From assembly GCA_049613665.1 (NCBI GenBank), contig JBMZCV010000005.1, positions 3,666 through 67,665 on the forward strand: a stretch of DNA of 64,000 bases, in the 5' to 3' direction. A model generated the notes under the pieces. That model searched no databases. It was not told where the DNA came from and worked only from the letters and a program-made list of their open reading frames with translations. Both the position numbers and the translations under genes were made by a program. The DNA is from JBMZCV01 sp049613665 (GTDB lineage Bacteria; Bacteroidota; Bacteroidia; Chitinophagales; UBA2359). Shown here piece by piece: positions 42,210-51,629 of the stretch (position 1 is the stretch's first letter; each line of letters opens with the position of its first letter).

Positions 42210-42440
42210 TAAAGTGTCAAACACTATTTTAATAAAAACTATTTTTTTGCTAACAAATATTGAATATATTAGCTTTGGGATTTTTATTTCAAAGCGATTC
42301 TTTTTTAAGTACCAAGTAAGATATTTTTCTCAAAAGTTTAAACATGCTTTTTTTAGGCTAAGACAACCAATATTGCCTTTTTTACTGCAAAAAAGTACGT
42401 TTACCTTCCCAAAAAAATGTTTCTTTTGTTAAACCGACAA
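42210..42440. repeat. Degenerate family B and family A remnants
   Basis: 42210-42320 has B-like parts (GTGTCAAACACTATTTT, TTTGCTAACAAATATTG, TTTAAGTACCAAGTA). 42322-42440 has a weakened family A core (AAACATGCTTTTTTTAGGC, AAAAAAGTACGTTT) and end (TTAAACCGACAATAGTT). The remaining spacer to 42703 has only AT-rich sequence with a possible C fragment near 42590-42650. Confidence 0.55.
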
Positions 42441-42703
42441 TAGTTATTTTTTTATACAAAAAAAATGAAATACTTATTTTTTAAGGGCGTAAAGTTAATC
42501 ATTTATGTAATAAATTAATGCTAATAGAACATAAAATTCTGCAAAAACACTTGAATGTTTTGTTTTTGTAGAAAATCTGCTTTAGAAGTTGTTTAAATTT
42601 TATTTTTTGGCCTAAAAAAGCATCAAAAACAATCTCTAAACAGTTTTTTTAAGTCGAGAATTGCGTAGTAGCCCTAAAATTTCAAATTGGGTTAAACAAA
42701 CAA

Positions 42704-42746
42704 AAAATCGTATAACTATCAACCAATTTTGCAGTTACACGATTTT
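42704..42746 (-). terminator. Terminator of the rhodanese gene
   Basis: The arms AAAATCGTATAACT and AGTTACACGATTTT (one mismatch) have a 15-base loop, followed by A/T runs. It lies about 30 bp past the stop. Confidence 0.7.
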
Positions 42747-42774
42747 GTTATTTTTTTTTGAGAAAAAAGCCTTG

Positions 42775-43134
42775 TTATTTATCGAAAGTAGCAGACCATT
42801 CCATCATACCACCTAGCAAATTGCGAGGGCTTTCAAATCCTTGAGCCAAAAGCATTTGTTTGGCCGATGCACTTCTTGCTCCCGACCGACAATGAACAAC
42901 GATTTCCTTGTCTTTGTAATCCGATAAGTCATCGAAATGGCGAGGCAATTCACCCAAAGGAATGAGCTTTGCACCGATATTATAAATTTCGTATTCTGCT
43001 GGCTGACGCACATCTATCACTAAAATATCTTCGCCTGCATCAAGGCGTTTTTTCAATTCTTGTACTGTTATATCTGGCATTTTCGATTGTTTTCTGTTAA
43101 ATAATGTGTTGTATATATTTTTTAAAAATGACAT
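42775..43134 (-). CDS. Single-domain rhodanese-like sulfurtransferase
   Basis: 119 residues forming one rhodanese domain. It has the N-terminal VIDVRQPAEYEIYNIGAKLIP (about 39-59) and the active-site loop VVHCRSGARSA with Cys82. It may carry sulfane sulfur in the cytoplasm. The loop CRSGARS, with six residues between Cys82 and the following Ser, is typical of GlpE/PspE-like proteins. It is monocistronic and followed by its own terminator. The specific acceptor is unknown. Confidence 0.9.
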   Translation of the reverse strand: MSFLKNIYNTLFNRKQSKMPDITVQELKKRLDAGEDILVIDVRQPAEYEIYNIGAKLIPLGELPRHFDDLSDYKDKEIVVHCRSGARSASAKQMLLAQGFESPRNLLGGMMEWSATFDK

Positions 43135-43239
43135 TTTTTTAGTTTTTTTGTTAAAAAAGAGTTTATACTTATACTGCTCTTTTTTCTGTCCAAAATTTAA
43201 TTTCCTCGAAAGCTAATTTTTTTTCAACAATTTTTATAA

Positions 43240-43418
43240 CAACAATTCGGACATTTGCATATTTTTTTATCAAAGGTTTAAACATACTTTTTTTTAGGCT
43301 AAGGCGACCAATATTTGCAAATTTCATGGCCTTGTGAACTGAAAAATAGTATGTTTCACTTGCCAAAAAGTGTTTTTTATTAAACTGAAAATTGTTATAA
43401 AAAATGTCCGAACCATTG
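43240..43418. mobile_element. Family A MITE-like element with 6-bp target duplication (A8)
   Basis: 179 bp with ends CAACAATTCGGACATTTG and AATGTCCGAACCATTG. The inner palindrome is in reverse orientation (AAACATACTTTTTTTTAGGC, AATAGTATGTTT). Direct repeat TTATAA at 43234-43239 and 43419-43424. Confidence 0.85.
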
Positions 43419-43558
43419 TTATAACAAAAAAGTATTTTTTTTCAGAAACATTAATATTCATTCCTTTTTTTAGCAAAAATAAACGCATCAAAACATATTT
43501 AAGTCATCGAATCTTTGAATATTCAACTTATAAATTTTTAATGCTTGTTTTAAACTAA

Positions 43559-43731
43559 TCATTCTGCTAAACGTTTTAATAGATTTTCGTCTTCTTCAAA
43601 AAATTTTCTGTGTTTGCTTCATCAGCCGCATTTTTTTCAAGCTCTTTTAAATAATCTAAAATTGGTTGTAGTTTAGCTTCTGGTAATTTTACAATAATAT
43701 TGTTGATTTCTGTTAAAACTTGATTATTCAT
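43559..43731 (-). pseudogene. Small helical protein gene, probably frameshifted
   Basis: From ATG at 43731 the frame reads MNNQVLTEINNIIVKLPEAK...ILDYLKELEKNAADEANTE and then stops at 43576 after a poor tail. In another frame the same DNA continues as KFFEEDENLLKRLAE and stops at 43559. The -LEEDxxLLxRLA- type ending resembles that of many small Bacteroidota antitoxin-like or orphan proteins, so a one-base shift near the A4T6 run or the upstream A7 run is likely. There is no toxin gene beside it. It could be a sequencing error instead. Confidence 0.45.
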
Positions 43732-43800
43732 TTCCTTAGATTTTATGCTAAAAAAATTTATTTGCAAGATACTACTTTTCACTCATTTTCGCAAAAAAAA

Positions 43801-45735
43801 TCAAAACATCAATTTTTGTTTCATCGCTTTTGCCTGTTCGTGTTTCGGATTGACAATGAGCAAACGTTCCAACATTTTTTTAGCCGCCTTTTTGTTGCGT
43901 TGCAATAAATAAAGTCCTGTCAAATTGAGCAGAGCCATTTCGTAATCTGGTGCAATTTTTAGAGCCGCTTGATATTTTTTTTCTGCTTGGCTCAAAAGTC
44001 CCAAATTTACAAAACAAAAACCCAAATTCGTCAAAGCAGACACATGATTTTTGTTTTCTTCCACAATTTCAGCAAAAATAGTTTTCGCTTGCTCTATTTT
44101 GTTTTGTTTCATGAGCGAAATGCCGTATTTATTTTTAAAATCGAGCTGCAAAGGCAACAAACTAATAGCTTTTGCGAGATAATCACTAGCTTTTTCGTAT
44201 TCATTTGTTTGCAAATAGCTTTCTCCAATTCTGTAAGCTGTCCACGCATCTTTTACGAGATAAATTTTTGCCTTTTTAGCAATTTTTATAATACGTTGAT
44301 AGTTGTTTTTCAAGTAGTTGAGATGAATTTCGGTAGCAAAAGTTTTTGTAAAGCCAACATCAGATTTTGCCAAATAAAAAGCTGCCGAATCGAGCATGGC
44401 TGCTTTTGAAGCATAGCTTTCGTAATAATGCAAATAGCCTTTTGCCTGCGTCAGAGCGTCAATATCACCATTTGTGGCATTTGCCAAACCTATAAAATGT
44501 TCTACTTTTTGCTTTTCTTCTTCCGAAATTGGCTTGCGTATATAATGGTCGTGAATAGTGACATGCGGAATATCTATGCTCCCAGACTGTGGCAAATGGC
44601 AAGAAGAACAGTCATTTTTGTTAGCTGTTATCCGTTCTTTTTCAGGCATTGAGCAAAACGAAATCGTGTCTATTTTTGCATTTTCATTGGAGGTATGGCA
44701 CTTCAAGCAAGCATTATTAAACTGTTCTTTTGGCGTAAACTTAACGCTAACATGAGGATTGTGACAGCTCAAACAAGTCATTTCGCTTTCTTTATAACAC
44801 TTGCTTTTTGCCAAACGATGTGCTTGCGAAGCCATAATAAATTGAGTTTCATTACCGTCATATTCTGGCAAAAAAACATCCATCACATCGGTTAGTGGCA
44901 TCGCTGGACGAAAATCGTCAAAGTTTTTTCCATCTTTCAAAATCGCTACACCTTGCAAATGACAACGCTGACACACATTCATCTGCAAGTCTCGTGACAA
45001 ATCGGCAGGATTAACAATGCTATAATCTATATATTTTGAGGTATCAACCATATCGCCGCTTTCTTTTGCCAACACATGTGCCTCGCCAGGCCCGTGACAT
45101 CGCTCGCAATTGATGCCATGTGGCACGCTGATATATTTGTTTTCAGAGCCTTCCATAAATTTGGGCAAAGCATTGTGACACGACATACACTCTAAGCCGA
45201 TAATGCGATTGAAACGAGAATTGAAACCACCATCAAATCCTGGTGCCAAATCCCAAATCTTTTTTTGTGTATAAAATGTTATTGGTGCTTGAAACAGCGA
45301 GCCATTTTCCTCAAAAATATGTGAATTGGTGTGTTGGCCAGAGCCGATAATATATTTCACATACTGCGAGTGCTTGTGAACAGTATCTTTATTTGCCAAA
45401 CGAAATTCATCAATAAACAAAGAATCACCTTTCCAATGTGGACGATAATAATAGTCGCTGATGCTATCATATATCGCAAAATGTTGGTCAAAAATCGCCT
45501 TACTTTTTTGAGGTGTAGCCAAGCCAAAAGACTCGCCCATGCCTGTTTTTATGAAAGTTTGATATACATTTTCATGGCATTTTCGGCAAGTTTCTATACC
45601 GACATATTTTATGGTATCGTGCAAATTGAGGTATGGCAGTTCCGATTTTTTCGTTACTGATTTTTCGCCCTGACAATACCAAAAAAAACTGCACGTCAGC
45701 AGAGCCAAAGCTAAAATAAAAGTGTTGCGTTTCAT
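43801..45735 (-). CDS. Seven-haem c-type cytochrome with C-terminal TPR repeats
   Basis: 644 residues with an N-terminal signal (possibly a lipoprotein). Seven CxxCH motifs are seen in the first 400 residues: CRKCH, CMSCH, CERCH, CQRCH, CLSCH, CLKCH and CSSCH. This spacing recalls cytochrome c554-like and octahaem-like families. Residues about 480-640 hold four TPR units (YEKASDYLAKAISLLP, IEQAKTIFAEIVEENKNH, LSQAEKKYQAALKIAPDYE and AAKKMLERLLIVNPKHE). Such fusions occur among Bacteroidota and Planctomycetes proteins. Electron transfer at the periplasmic face, with the TPR part docking a partner, is inference. It is monocistronic. Confidence 0.88.
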   Translation of the reverse strand: MKRNTFILALALLTCSFFWYCQGEKSVTKKSELPYLNLHDTIKYVGIETCRKCHENVYQTFIKTGMGESFGLATPQKSKAIFDQHFAIYDSISDYYYRPHWKGDSLFIDEFRLANKDTVHKHSQYVKYIIGSGQHTNSHIFEENGSLFQAPITFYTQKKIWDLAPGFDGGFNSRFNRIIGLECMSCHNALPKFMEGSENKYISVPHGINCERCHGPGEAHVLAKESGDMVDTSKYIDYSIVNPADLSRDLQMNVCQRCHLQGVAILKDGKNFDDFRPAMPLTDVMDVFLPEYDGNETQFIMASQAHRLAKSKCYKESEMTCLSCHNPHVSVKFTPKEQFNNACLKCHTSNENAKIDTISFCSMPEKERITANKNDCSSCHLPQSGSIDIPHVTIHDHYIRKPISEEEKQKVEHFIGLANATNGDIDALTQAKGYLHYYESYASKAAMLDSAAFYLAKSDVGFTKTFATEIHLNYLKNNYQRIIKIAKKAKIYLVKDAWTAYRIGESYLQTNEYEKASDYLAKAISLLPLQLDFKNKYGISLMKQNKIEQAKTIFAEIVEENKNHVSALTNLGFCFVNLGLLSQAEKKYQAALKIAPDYEMALLNLTGLYLLQRNKKAAKKMLERLLIVNPKHEQAKAMKQKLMF

Positions 45736-45773
45736 AACAATTTAGTTTTTAGTTTTGAGAGTTTGGTTTTTAG

Positions 45774-45900
45774 TTGCTAACGCATTTAGAATCAAGGTGT
45801 TAGCTCTTTCAAAAATGAGCAATTTATTTCTCGTTGTAAGCTATTTTTATAACCGTTTAGGTGTGGGCTTTTGAGGTAAAAAAACAAAAACAATTTCTAA
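45774..45900. repeat. Fragments of families B and C upstream of the cytochrome gene
   Basis: 45774-45815 has the B core TTGCTAACGCATTTAGAATC then AAGGTGTTAGC. 45846-45900 starts like a C element (TATAACCGTTTAGGTGTGG, GCTTTTGAGGTAAAAAAAC). Confidence 0.5.
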
Positions 45901-45946
45901 CAAAAAAAATATTTTGCTAAAAATTGTTTTTATAAATTAACCAAAT

Positions 45947-46055
45947 TTAAGTACCAAGTATTTTTTAATAAAGTATTCGTTTAGTCGCTAACGCATTAAC
46001 AATCAAAGTATTATCTTGTTTTGAAATGCCCAAAAACTTCTGAACGACTACTTAA
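45947..46055 (+). repeat. Family B repeat, full length (109 bp)
   Basis: TTAA-bounded with GTACCAAGTA at the left and GAACGACTAC at the right. It lies 53 bp past the SPOR-protein stop (which reads leftward). Confidence 0.8.
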
Positions 46056-46108
46056 AAACTCTTGCAAGCTTATCATTTGGCTTAAAAAAATATTTTTTCT
46101 GCTCAGAT

Positions 46109-48133
46109 TTATTTTCTTTTCTTACGCTTTTTTCTTTCTTGCTTTGCTTTTCGTTTGCGTTCTCTTTCTTGTTTTTTCGACAATTTTTTCGAGTCGCTCT
46201 CACTTACTGACCAATAATCATAACCTTCCAAGTATTTATCTAAACTTTTATCCAGTTTTTTAGTAGATTTCAACTTTTCAAGTTCTGCTGTGGCGGCAGC
46301 ATTTTCTGCTTTCAACTGTTTACAATTGCAGTCTTCCTCTTCTTTTTTGGTCTGACTAACCGATTTTGTTGTTGCTGTATTTGCGTTATAAGTTTGAGGC
46401 TTATTGGCTCTATTGTTTGCTCTTCCTCTTGTATTCGTATTGGTTTTAGTAGTATTGGCTCTTGTTTGCCCTTGCGTTCTATTGTATGTAGCTGGTTTTG
46501 TTTGTCCTTGCGTTCTATTGTATGTAGCTGGTCTTGTTTGAGTTGTTGTACTTGCTGCTGGATTAGTAGCATATGACGGCGATTGATACACATTTCTATT
46601 TGTGCTAGTTTGCCCATCAGGATACCAGCTAAAATTGTTGTCGTAGTAAGTACCTTGATTTTGATTATATTGTTGTGGTTGAGTATTTCTATTCACATTA
46701 GTATAGCTACCACCTGTGCCACTTTGATAAGTTGTTGTGGCTGTTTGAGCAGGAAAAACCGTCACTACGCTAGGCGATGCTGTTTGCGTAACTGTTTGTT
46801 GGGTTGTCGTTTGGCTTTGCACATAGTTATTGCCTGTCGAATATGTCGCTGGCGAAGCAGGCTGTACAAAACTTGTCGTTGTTTGCGAAGTGCTTGGTTT
46901 CACTTGTGTTGCATAGCTCGTTGTAGTCGTATTCATGGTGGCAGGAACTGTCTTTTTAGACATTTCACTCACTCTATTATGGCCATTATACAACACCGCA
47001 AAAGCATCAGGAAAGCCAGATACTTTGATAGCTTGCAAAGCCGTTTGCATTTGAGCTTTCGTATGATAATCGCCAATCAATACTCGTTTCAAATCATTGT
47101 CGTCTATTTCTGTTGTGATAGAGCCATAATCTGCAACACCATAAAACTGTTCGAAATTAAGTGTTTGAAACGCACCAAGTTGTATGCGATAAGCATTGTC
47201 TGCCGACAAGTTCGCAGTTCTATCTTGCACTTGTTGTGTTGGTTCTACTTGAACTTGAGTTGGTGTTGGCTCTATAATAGTTGTTGGTGGTGCAACTGTC
47301 ACAGGTTGTGCAACTGTTGTAGTGTTACCTTTTTTTGCTTTTGCTTCAAAAGGCGTTTTATAAGCCGAGTAAGCATTATCTACCAAAGCAGTACCATCTG
47401 TACTAATATATTTTGTGGTATAATAAGTAACATCTTTTTCGGCTGCTTGCTGTGTAGCGGCCTCATCTGCTACCGATGTAATTGTGGTAGTTTCGGCACG
47501 GCCACCACCAATAAGCGGAGGTGTTGTATAAGGCAATCCTGTCGTATTCTGAACATTTTGCGTTGTAGTTGTTGTACTCACAGGAGCAGTAGTAGTTGTT
47601 GTTTCTTCTGCAAAGTAATAGCTCGCTTGAGCTGCCAACATTTGGTCAAGCTCAGTCATGCTCAAGTTTTTGCCTACGATATACCCTTTTTCATTGACCA
47701 AAAAAGAAGCAGGTAAAGTGCTGACATTGTAAGGGTTTACATAACGTGATTTTTTGTCATTGGTGCAGTATTGTGTCAACAAACCATCGGCTTTTGCGGC
47801 ATTTAACCATTCGTTTGCATCTTTATCTAAAGAAACCGAAAAAATATCAAATCCTTTTGCTGTTTTAAACTGTACGTTGTTATACTTTTGTTGTATAATC
47901 GCTAAATTGGGATTGTTGATGCGTGAATTGGGATCCCAAGAAGCCCAAAAATAAACTAAAACAAGCTTGCCTTTTTGCGAAGCCAAAGAAATTTGTTGTC
48001 CGCTACTATTTGGCAATAATATATCAGAAGCTAATTTGCCAACTTCACTTGCTTGCACATTTTTGTTGCTATACATTAAACACAACAACATAAAAATGAA
48101 GCTAAAGTTGATGATTTTTTTTGTATTTTTCAT
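46109..48133 (-). CDS. Exported thioredoxin-fold / SPOR-domain protein with low-complexity linkers
   Basis: 674 residues. A signal peptide (about 1-28) precedes an AhpC/TlpA-type thioredoxin fold (about 30-170, LVLVYFWASWDPNSRINNP) in which the CxxC pair is replaced by DPNS, so it should be redox-inactive. Thr/Val/Pro-rich linkers follow. A SPOR-like domain (about 305-385: YRIQLGAFQTLNFEQF, VLIGDYHTKAQMQTALQAIK) is predicted to bind denuded peptidoglycan. After a Thr/Gln/Asn-rich region with near-repeats TYNRTQGQT comes a Lys/Arg tail. A periplasmic, wall-associated role is inferred. Long frames on the opposite strand here reflect the low-complexity DNA. Confidence 0.82.
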   Translation of the reverse strand: MKNTKKIINFSFIFMLLCLMYSNKNVQASEVGKLASDILLPNSSGQQISLASQKGKLVLVYFWASWDPNSRINNPNLAIIQQKYNNVQFKTAKGFDIFSVSLDKDANEWLNAAKADGLLTQYCTNDKKSRYVNPYNVSTLPASFLVNEKGYIVGKNLSMTELDQMLAAQASYYFAEETTTTTAPVSTTTTTQNVQNTTGLPYTTPPLIGGGRAETTTITSVADEAATQQAAEKDVTYYTTKYISTDGTALVDNAYSAYKTPFEAKAKKGNTTTVAQPVTVAPPTTIIEPTPTQVQVEPTQQVQDRTANLSADNAYRIQLGAFQTLNFEQFYGVADYGSITTEIDDNDLKRVLIGDYHTKAQMQTALQAIKVSGFPDAFAVLYNGHNRVSEMSKKTVPATMNTTTTSYATQVKPSTSQTTTSFVQPASPATYSTGNNYVQSQTTTQQTVTQTASPSVVTVFPAQTATTTYQSGTGGSYTNVNRNTQPQQYNQNQGTYYDNNFSWYPDGQTSTNRNVYQSPSYATNPAASTTTQTRPATYNRTQGQTKPATYNRTQGQTRANTTKTNTNTRGRANNRANKPQTYNANTATTKSVSQTKKEEEDCNCKQLKAENAAATAELEKLKSTKKLDKSLDKYLEGYDYWSVSESDSKKLSKKQERERKRKAKQERKKRKKRK

Positions 48134-48168
48134 GCTTATTATTTTGAGGTATTATTTATTGATATTTT

Positions 48169-48235
48169 GTAACTATTTACGTTGTGACAATTTTTGGCTA
48201 AAAAATATATTTGAAATTTATTGTAAAAACCTTTA
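48169..48235. repeat. Family C end fragment upstream of the SPOR gene
   Basis: GTAACTATTTACGTTGTGAC followed by AATTTTTGGCTAAAAAATAT, one end and adjoining part of family C; the other end is not recognisable. Confidence 0.55.
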
Positions 48236-48363
48236 GTTTGTTTAATTCATTCACATCTCAAATATTTACAATAAAAACTCCTTTATCACAAAAAAGTTTT
48301 TGATTTGAAAGCTTGCCTAATAATGCTGTTTTCTTTAAATAAAAAACACATAGTTTTGTCACA

Positions 48364-48391
48364 AATATAAACATATTGGGGCAAATATAGC
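48364..48391 (-). promoter_or_regulatory. Tandem -7 boxes on the minus strand
   Basis: Two TATATTTG boxes (as CAAATATA on the plus strand near 48364 and 48383) lie about 235-255 bp upstream of the SPOR-protein start. No clear -33 elements. Further right in the 655-bp spacer, a palindrome GGTAGGCATTTT/AAAATGCCTGCC lies at about 48580-48606. Confidence 0.3.
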
Positions 48392-48788
48392 AAGATAAAT
48401 AATTATTTTCTAGCTTTTTTGCTTCTAGCTATATTTTATTACTTATCATTTAGGCAAGAAAGATGCCAAGTTGTTGTAAAATGGAAGCTATTCTATTTGC
48501 TTTTTGTACCAAAAACTAAAAAAACAGCATGACTATTTTGGGTATTTGAATGAAATGTTTTATTCTTATAAGAAGTATTTGGTAGGCATTTTGAAAATGC
48601 CTGCCACCACACACATTTCCAAATATGGATATTTCTAAAAAAAGATAAAAATCTAATCTATAATTATTTTTGAAGTAAAAAAACAGACTCATTTCCAAGT
48701 TTTATGAAAGCAACACATTATTATTTTTAAACATGAATGTTCCGCAAAACTTGGAGGTGAACTATAAAATAATAAAATTTAAACAACA

Positions 48789-49664
48789 ATGGAGATAATA
48801 CCTTATTTATGGAACGAGAATTTAAATTTAAAAAAAGAAAAATACATATGGTTTCAGAAAGAAGCTCATATGCTTGCAACAAATGAGGGAAAAACTTCTT
48901 GTTATCTTTTGTCAAAAGTTGAAATTTATGAGGGGAACACAAAAAAAATTACCCTATATGACGAAAAAGGTATCATAGAAAATGTTCACAAAATATATAT
49001 GAAAAATGATTTTTGTGAAATATATAAACTGGAAAGTGGACATGAAGGCACTAAACATTATGATGAAAATGAAAATTTAATTTCTGAAATTTGGGTTAAT
49101 CCAAATGGTACAAAAGAAGAAAGATATTTTTTTTTCAAAGATAATAAGTTAGTCAAAATTATAGAGAAAGATGTAGAAGATACATATACAGAAGTACTCA
49201 AATATAATAATAATGGTTCTTTGCAGCAGATTTTAAGTTTGAATACAATAGGAAAAATATTGATGGAAAGAAAAATGATATATGACAATGAAGGCAAAAT
49301 ATTGGAAACACAAAGAATTCAGAATGGCACTATAAATAAAAGTGTATTTTACAAATATAACACAGACAACAAGTTATTGAAAAAAGAAGAAGAGAAGATT
49401 AATAGATTGTCGGAAAGAAAAATGCCTCCAGAAATATTTGAATATGAATATCATCAAAATGGAGTGTTAAAGGAAAAAAGATGGATTATTTATAAAGATG
49501 AGAACAGAATAGATAAGAAATATGAGGCTATTTCGGTTTATAATGAACTAGGTTTGGAAATTAAAAAATCAGGGAAACATTACATCAAAAATTGGGAGGA
49601 AACAACAATTTATACATATAAAATGAGTGCTTTAGGCTACTCAATATCATCATTCATAAAATAA
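48789..49664 (+). CDS. YwqK/MORN_2-like repeat protein of unknown function
   Basis: 291 residues, no signal peptide. It is built of repeating beta-hairpin units of the kind YDENENLISEIWVNPNGT, YNNNGSLQQILSLNTIG, YDNEGKILETQRIQNGT, YNTDNKLLKKEEE and YHQNGVLKEKRWI. This resembles the MORN_2/YwqK antitoxin-like and YD-repeat families. The composition is very rich in Lys, Glu, Asn and Ile, and the gene sits alone in long AT-rich spacers with a MITE 16 bp after its stop, so it may be acquired DNA. A GGAGGTG sequence about 35 bp before the start is too far to be its ribosome site. Function unknown; immunity or contact-system roles are only guesses. Confidence 0.65.
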   Translation: MEIIPYLWNENLNLKKEKYIWFQKEAHMLATNEGKTSCYLLSKVEIYEGNTKKITLYDEKGIIENVHKIYMKNDFCEIYKLESGHEGTKHYDENENLISEIWVNPNGTKEERYFFFKDNKLVKIIEKDVEDTYTEVLKYNNNGSLQQILSLNTIGKILMERKMIYDNEGKILETQRIQNGTINKSVFYKYNTDNKLLKKEEEKINRLSERKMPPEIFEYEYHQNGVLKEKRWIIYKDENRIDKKYEAISVYNELGLEIKKSGKHYIKNWEETTIYTYKMSALGYSISSFIK

Positions 49665-49680
49665 GCTACTTTACAAAAGT

Positions 49681-49840
49681 CAACAGTTCGGACATTTATA
49701 CATTTTTTTATCAAAAGTTTAAACATACTATTTTTTTTAGGCTAAAGCGACCAATATTTACTACTTCTATGGCTTTTTTTGTGGAAAAATAGTATGTTTC
49801 TCTTGCCAAAAGATGTTTTTTATTAAACAGAGAACTGTTG
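49681..49840. mobile_element. Family A MITE-like element with 6-bp target duplication (A9)
   Basis: 160 bp. The left end CAACAGTTCGGACATTT is of the longer type. The right end AACAGAGAACTGTTG is of the shorter type, so this copy combines both end types. Direct repeat AAAAGT at 49675-49680 and 49841-49846. Confidence 0.85.
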
Positions 49841-49858
49841 AAAAGTTAAAAAGCTAAA

Positions 49859-49906
49859 AAAAGAGCAGCCCAAAAAACCATAATCAAGTTTTTCGACTGC
49901 TCTTTT
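49859..49906. terminator. Bidirectional terminator between convergent genes
   Basis: The arms AAAAGAGCAG and CTGCTCTTTT, extended by AAAAA/TTTTT pairing inside, lie between the YwqK-like gene and the LVIVD lipoprotein gene. Confidence 0.75.
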
Positions 49907-49930
49907 CATTTTGCATGAAAAAAAATAAAT

Positions 49931-51250
49931 TTATTTCACCACAGGAATCGTACTCAACAACTCAATGTTTTCGACATCACTATAATTGTATTGATAAAAA
50001 CCATCTTCGCCGATAGTCAGCAATAAATTATTGAAAGGAATGACATCAAAAGCGTGAATATCTTGATAATGTGCCAATTCGTTGCTTGTTATTTCATATA
50101 CATCAGTTGCGTCATATACTTTCAAGCCATCGTTGCCATCGCAAATAAACAAAGTGCCATTGTCGATACCCAAACCATGTGGATTAAACATTTCGTAGCT
50201 CGTCAGTAACTCTGGACTTTCCATATTGCTGATATCCAACACATCTAAACGATTGACAGTTTGCCAACAATTATTGCCATCTCTTAAAGTCACAAAAGCA
50301 TGGTCGCCTTCCGCAACAACAGGGTCGCAAGATGTAACGTGAGCAAATTCCGATACATATTGCGGTTCGCTTGCGACGCTCACATTATAAATCAACATGC
50401 CGTTTTGCGTTCCTATCAATAAATTTTGACCAAAAGGAAAAATCGTTTCTACATTCCAGCCAATTTGAATAGTGCTAACATTTTGCGGCGAAGCGGTATT
50501 GGCTACATCATAAGACTGTAAGCTACCTGGCGTAACGATATACAAATGATTGTTGAGCAAGGTAAATCTCGCCATTGAACCACCAACACCCGTAGGACTC
50601 AACGAGCCCGAAGTATTGGTATTATTAGACACAGGCACACCTCCTACATCAGCAAAATCAACTTCTGCTCCCCAAAATACATCATCAATAAAAACACCGC
50701 CATTTTGATTTGGCATAATAGGCGGTTCTTCATTGCAGCTATATGTTTCGACATGTTCAACAGCTTCATATTCTATCAAAATACCACCTTCGGCTTCATT
50801 AATTGAGAAGTTTTCGGCAAAAGCATCATTCACACGATTTTGTAAAGTAGGAGTAGTTGGATTTGTAATATCAATAGCCAACAAGTCGGTATAACTATCG
50901 GCATACAAAGTATTGTGTTTGACAGCCATATCAATATTTCCAGCTATTTCGATAAAAGCGACATTGCTCGGAGCAGCAGGATTGCTATTGTCAATAATGT
51001 GAATACCTTTGTTTCGCTCATTGATGAGGATATACGGCGATTTGAAATAGATTTTGCCCGGATTTTTCAAATCTTTAGCTGCCGTTGCTGCAATATTTTG
51101 ATTGCGGAGGTCATCATAAGATAAATAGATGGGTTCCATTGTAGTATAAGTATAAACTTCTTCGCAAGTATCGGTGCAACTCGACATCAATAGCAAACTT
51201 CCTATAAAAAATAGGCTTAAAATGCGGCTAATAGGTAATAAGTATTTCAT
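49931..51250 (-). CDS. LVIVD-repeat beta-propeller lipoprotein
   Basis: 439 residues with a lipoprotein signal (IGSLLLMSSC, Cys at about 25). The body consists of propeller-type repeats of the LVIVD class (YADSYTDLLAIDITNPTTP, LYIVTPGSLQSYDVANTASP, LLIGTQNGMLIYNVSVASEP, VNRLDVLDISNMESPEL, LFICDGNDGLKVYDATD). It is surface- or periplasm-anchored and probably binds protein or glycan; there is no catalytic signature. Members are common in Bacteroidota without known function. It is monocistronic. Confidence 0.87.
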   Translation of the reverse strand: MKYLLPISRILSLFFIGSLLLMSSCTDTCEEVYTYTTMEPIYLSYDDLRNQNIAATAAKDLKNPGKIYFKSPYILINERNKGIHIIDNSNPAAPSNVAFIEIAGNIDMAVKHNTLYADSYTDLLAIDITNPTTPTLQNRVNDAFAENFSINEAEGGILIEYEAVEHVETYSCNEEPPIMPNQNGGVFIDDVFWGAEVDFADVGGVPVSNNTNTSGSLSPTGVGGSMARFTLLNNHLYIVTPGSLQSYDVANTASPQNVSTIQIGWNVETIFPFGQNLLIGTQNGMLIYNVSVASEPQYVSEFAHVTSCDPVVAEGDHAFVTLRDGNNCWQTVNRLDVLDISNMESPELLTSYEMFNPHGLGIDNGTLFICDGNDGLKVYDATDVYEITSNELAHYQDIHAFDVIPFNNLLLTIGEDGFYQYNYSDVENIELLSTIPVVK

Positions 51251-51404
51251 GTTTCTCTCTTTAAGTAAGGTTTTTGAAATAAAAAAAATGATATTTTTCT
51301 AGGAAACTTTATATTCAATAACGCAAAAAAGTGGCAAAGCGTTGCTTTGTGCAAAAATTAGAAAAAGCTCTTATTATTTGAGAAACTTGTTTTTTGATAA
51401 CTTT

Positions 51405-51622
51405 AAAACATAGCTATTTTCAGTTTAACAAAAAAAAACCTTTCAAATAGGAAAGCATACTATTTTTCGTCATCAAAACTTGCAAATATTGGGTTATTCA
51501 GCTTAGAAAAAAATACTATATCTAAACCTTTGGTTAAAAAAGGCATTAACATTTGGTAGCTGAGACAATAAAAAACACATGGATACATATTTGTTTTATT
51601 TCAAAGCGAGTATAGATAGCTT
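51405..51622. repeat. Degenerate family A element (A10)
   Basis: Left end ATAGCTATTTTCAGTTTAAC, weakened core (AGCATACTATTTTTCG, AAATACTATATCTAAAC) and right end TTTCAAAGCGAGTATAGATA. Older copy, no target duplication. Confidence 0.6.
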
Positions 51623-51629
51623 CTAAAAA

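Noticed and set aside
43169..43366. 65-residue minus-strand frame near the rhodanese gene
   Set aside because: It runs through a family A element; similar frames appear in other copies of that element (for example near 30093-30296).
46583..47716. 377-residue frame on the plus strand opposite the SPOR gene
   Set aside because: Its Cys/Ile/Arg-rich composition mirrors the Thr/Gln-rich linkers of the real minus-strand gene; no domain, start site or context.
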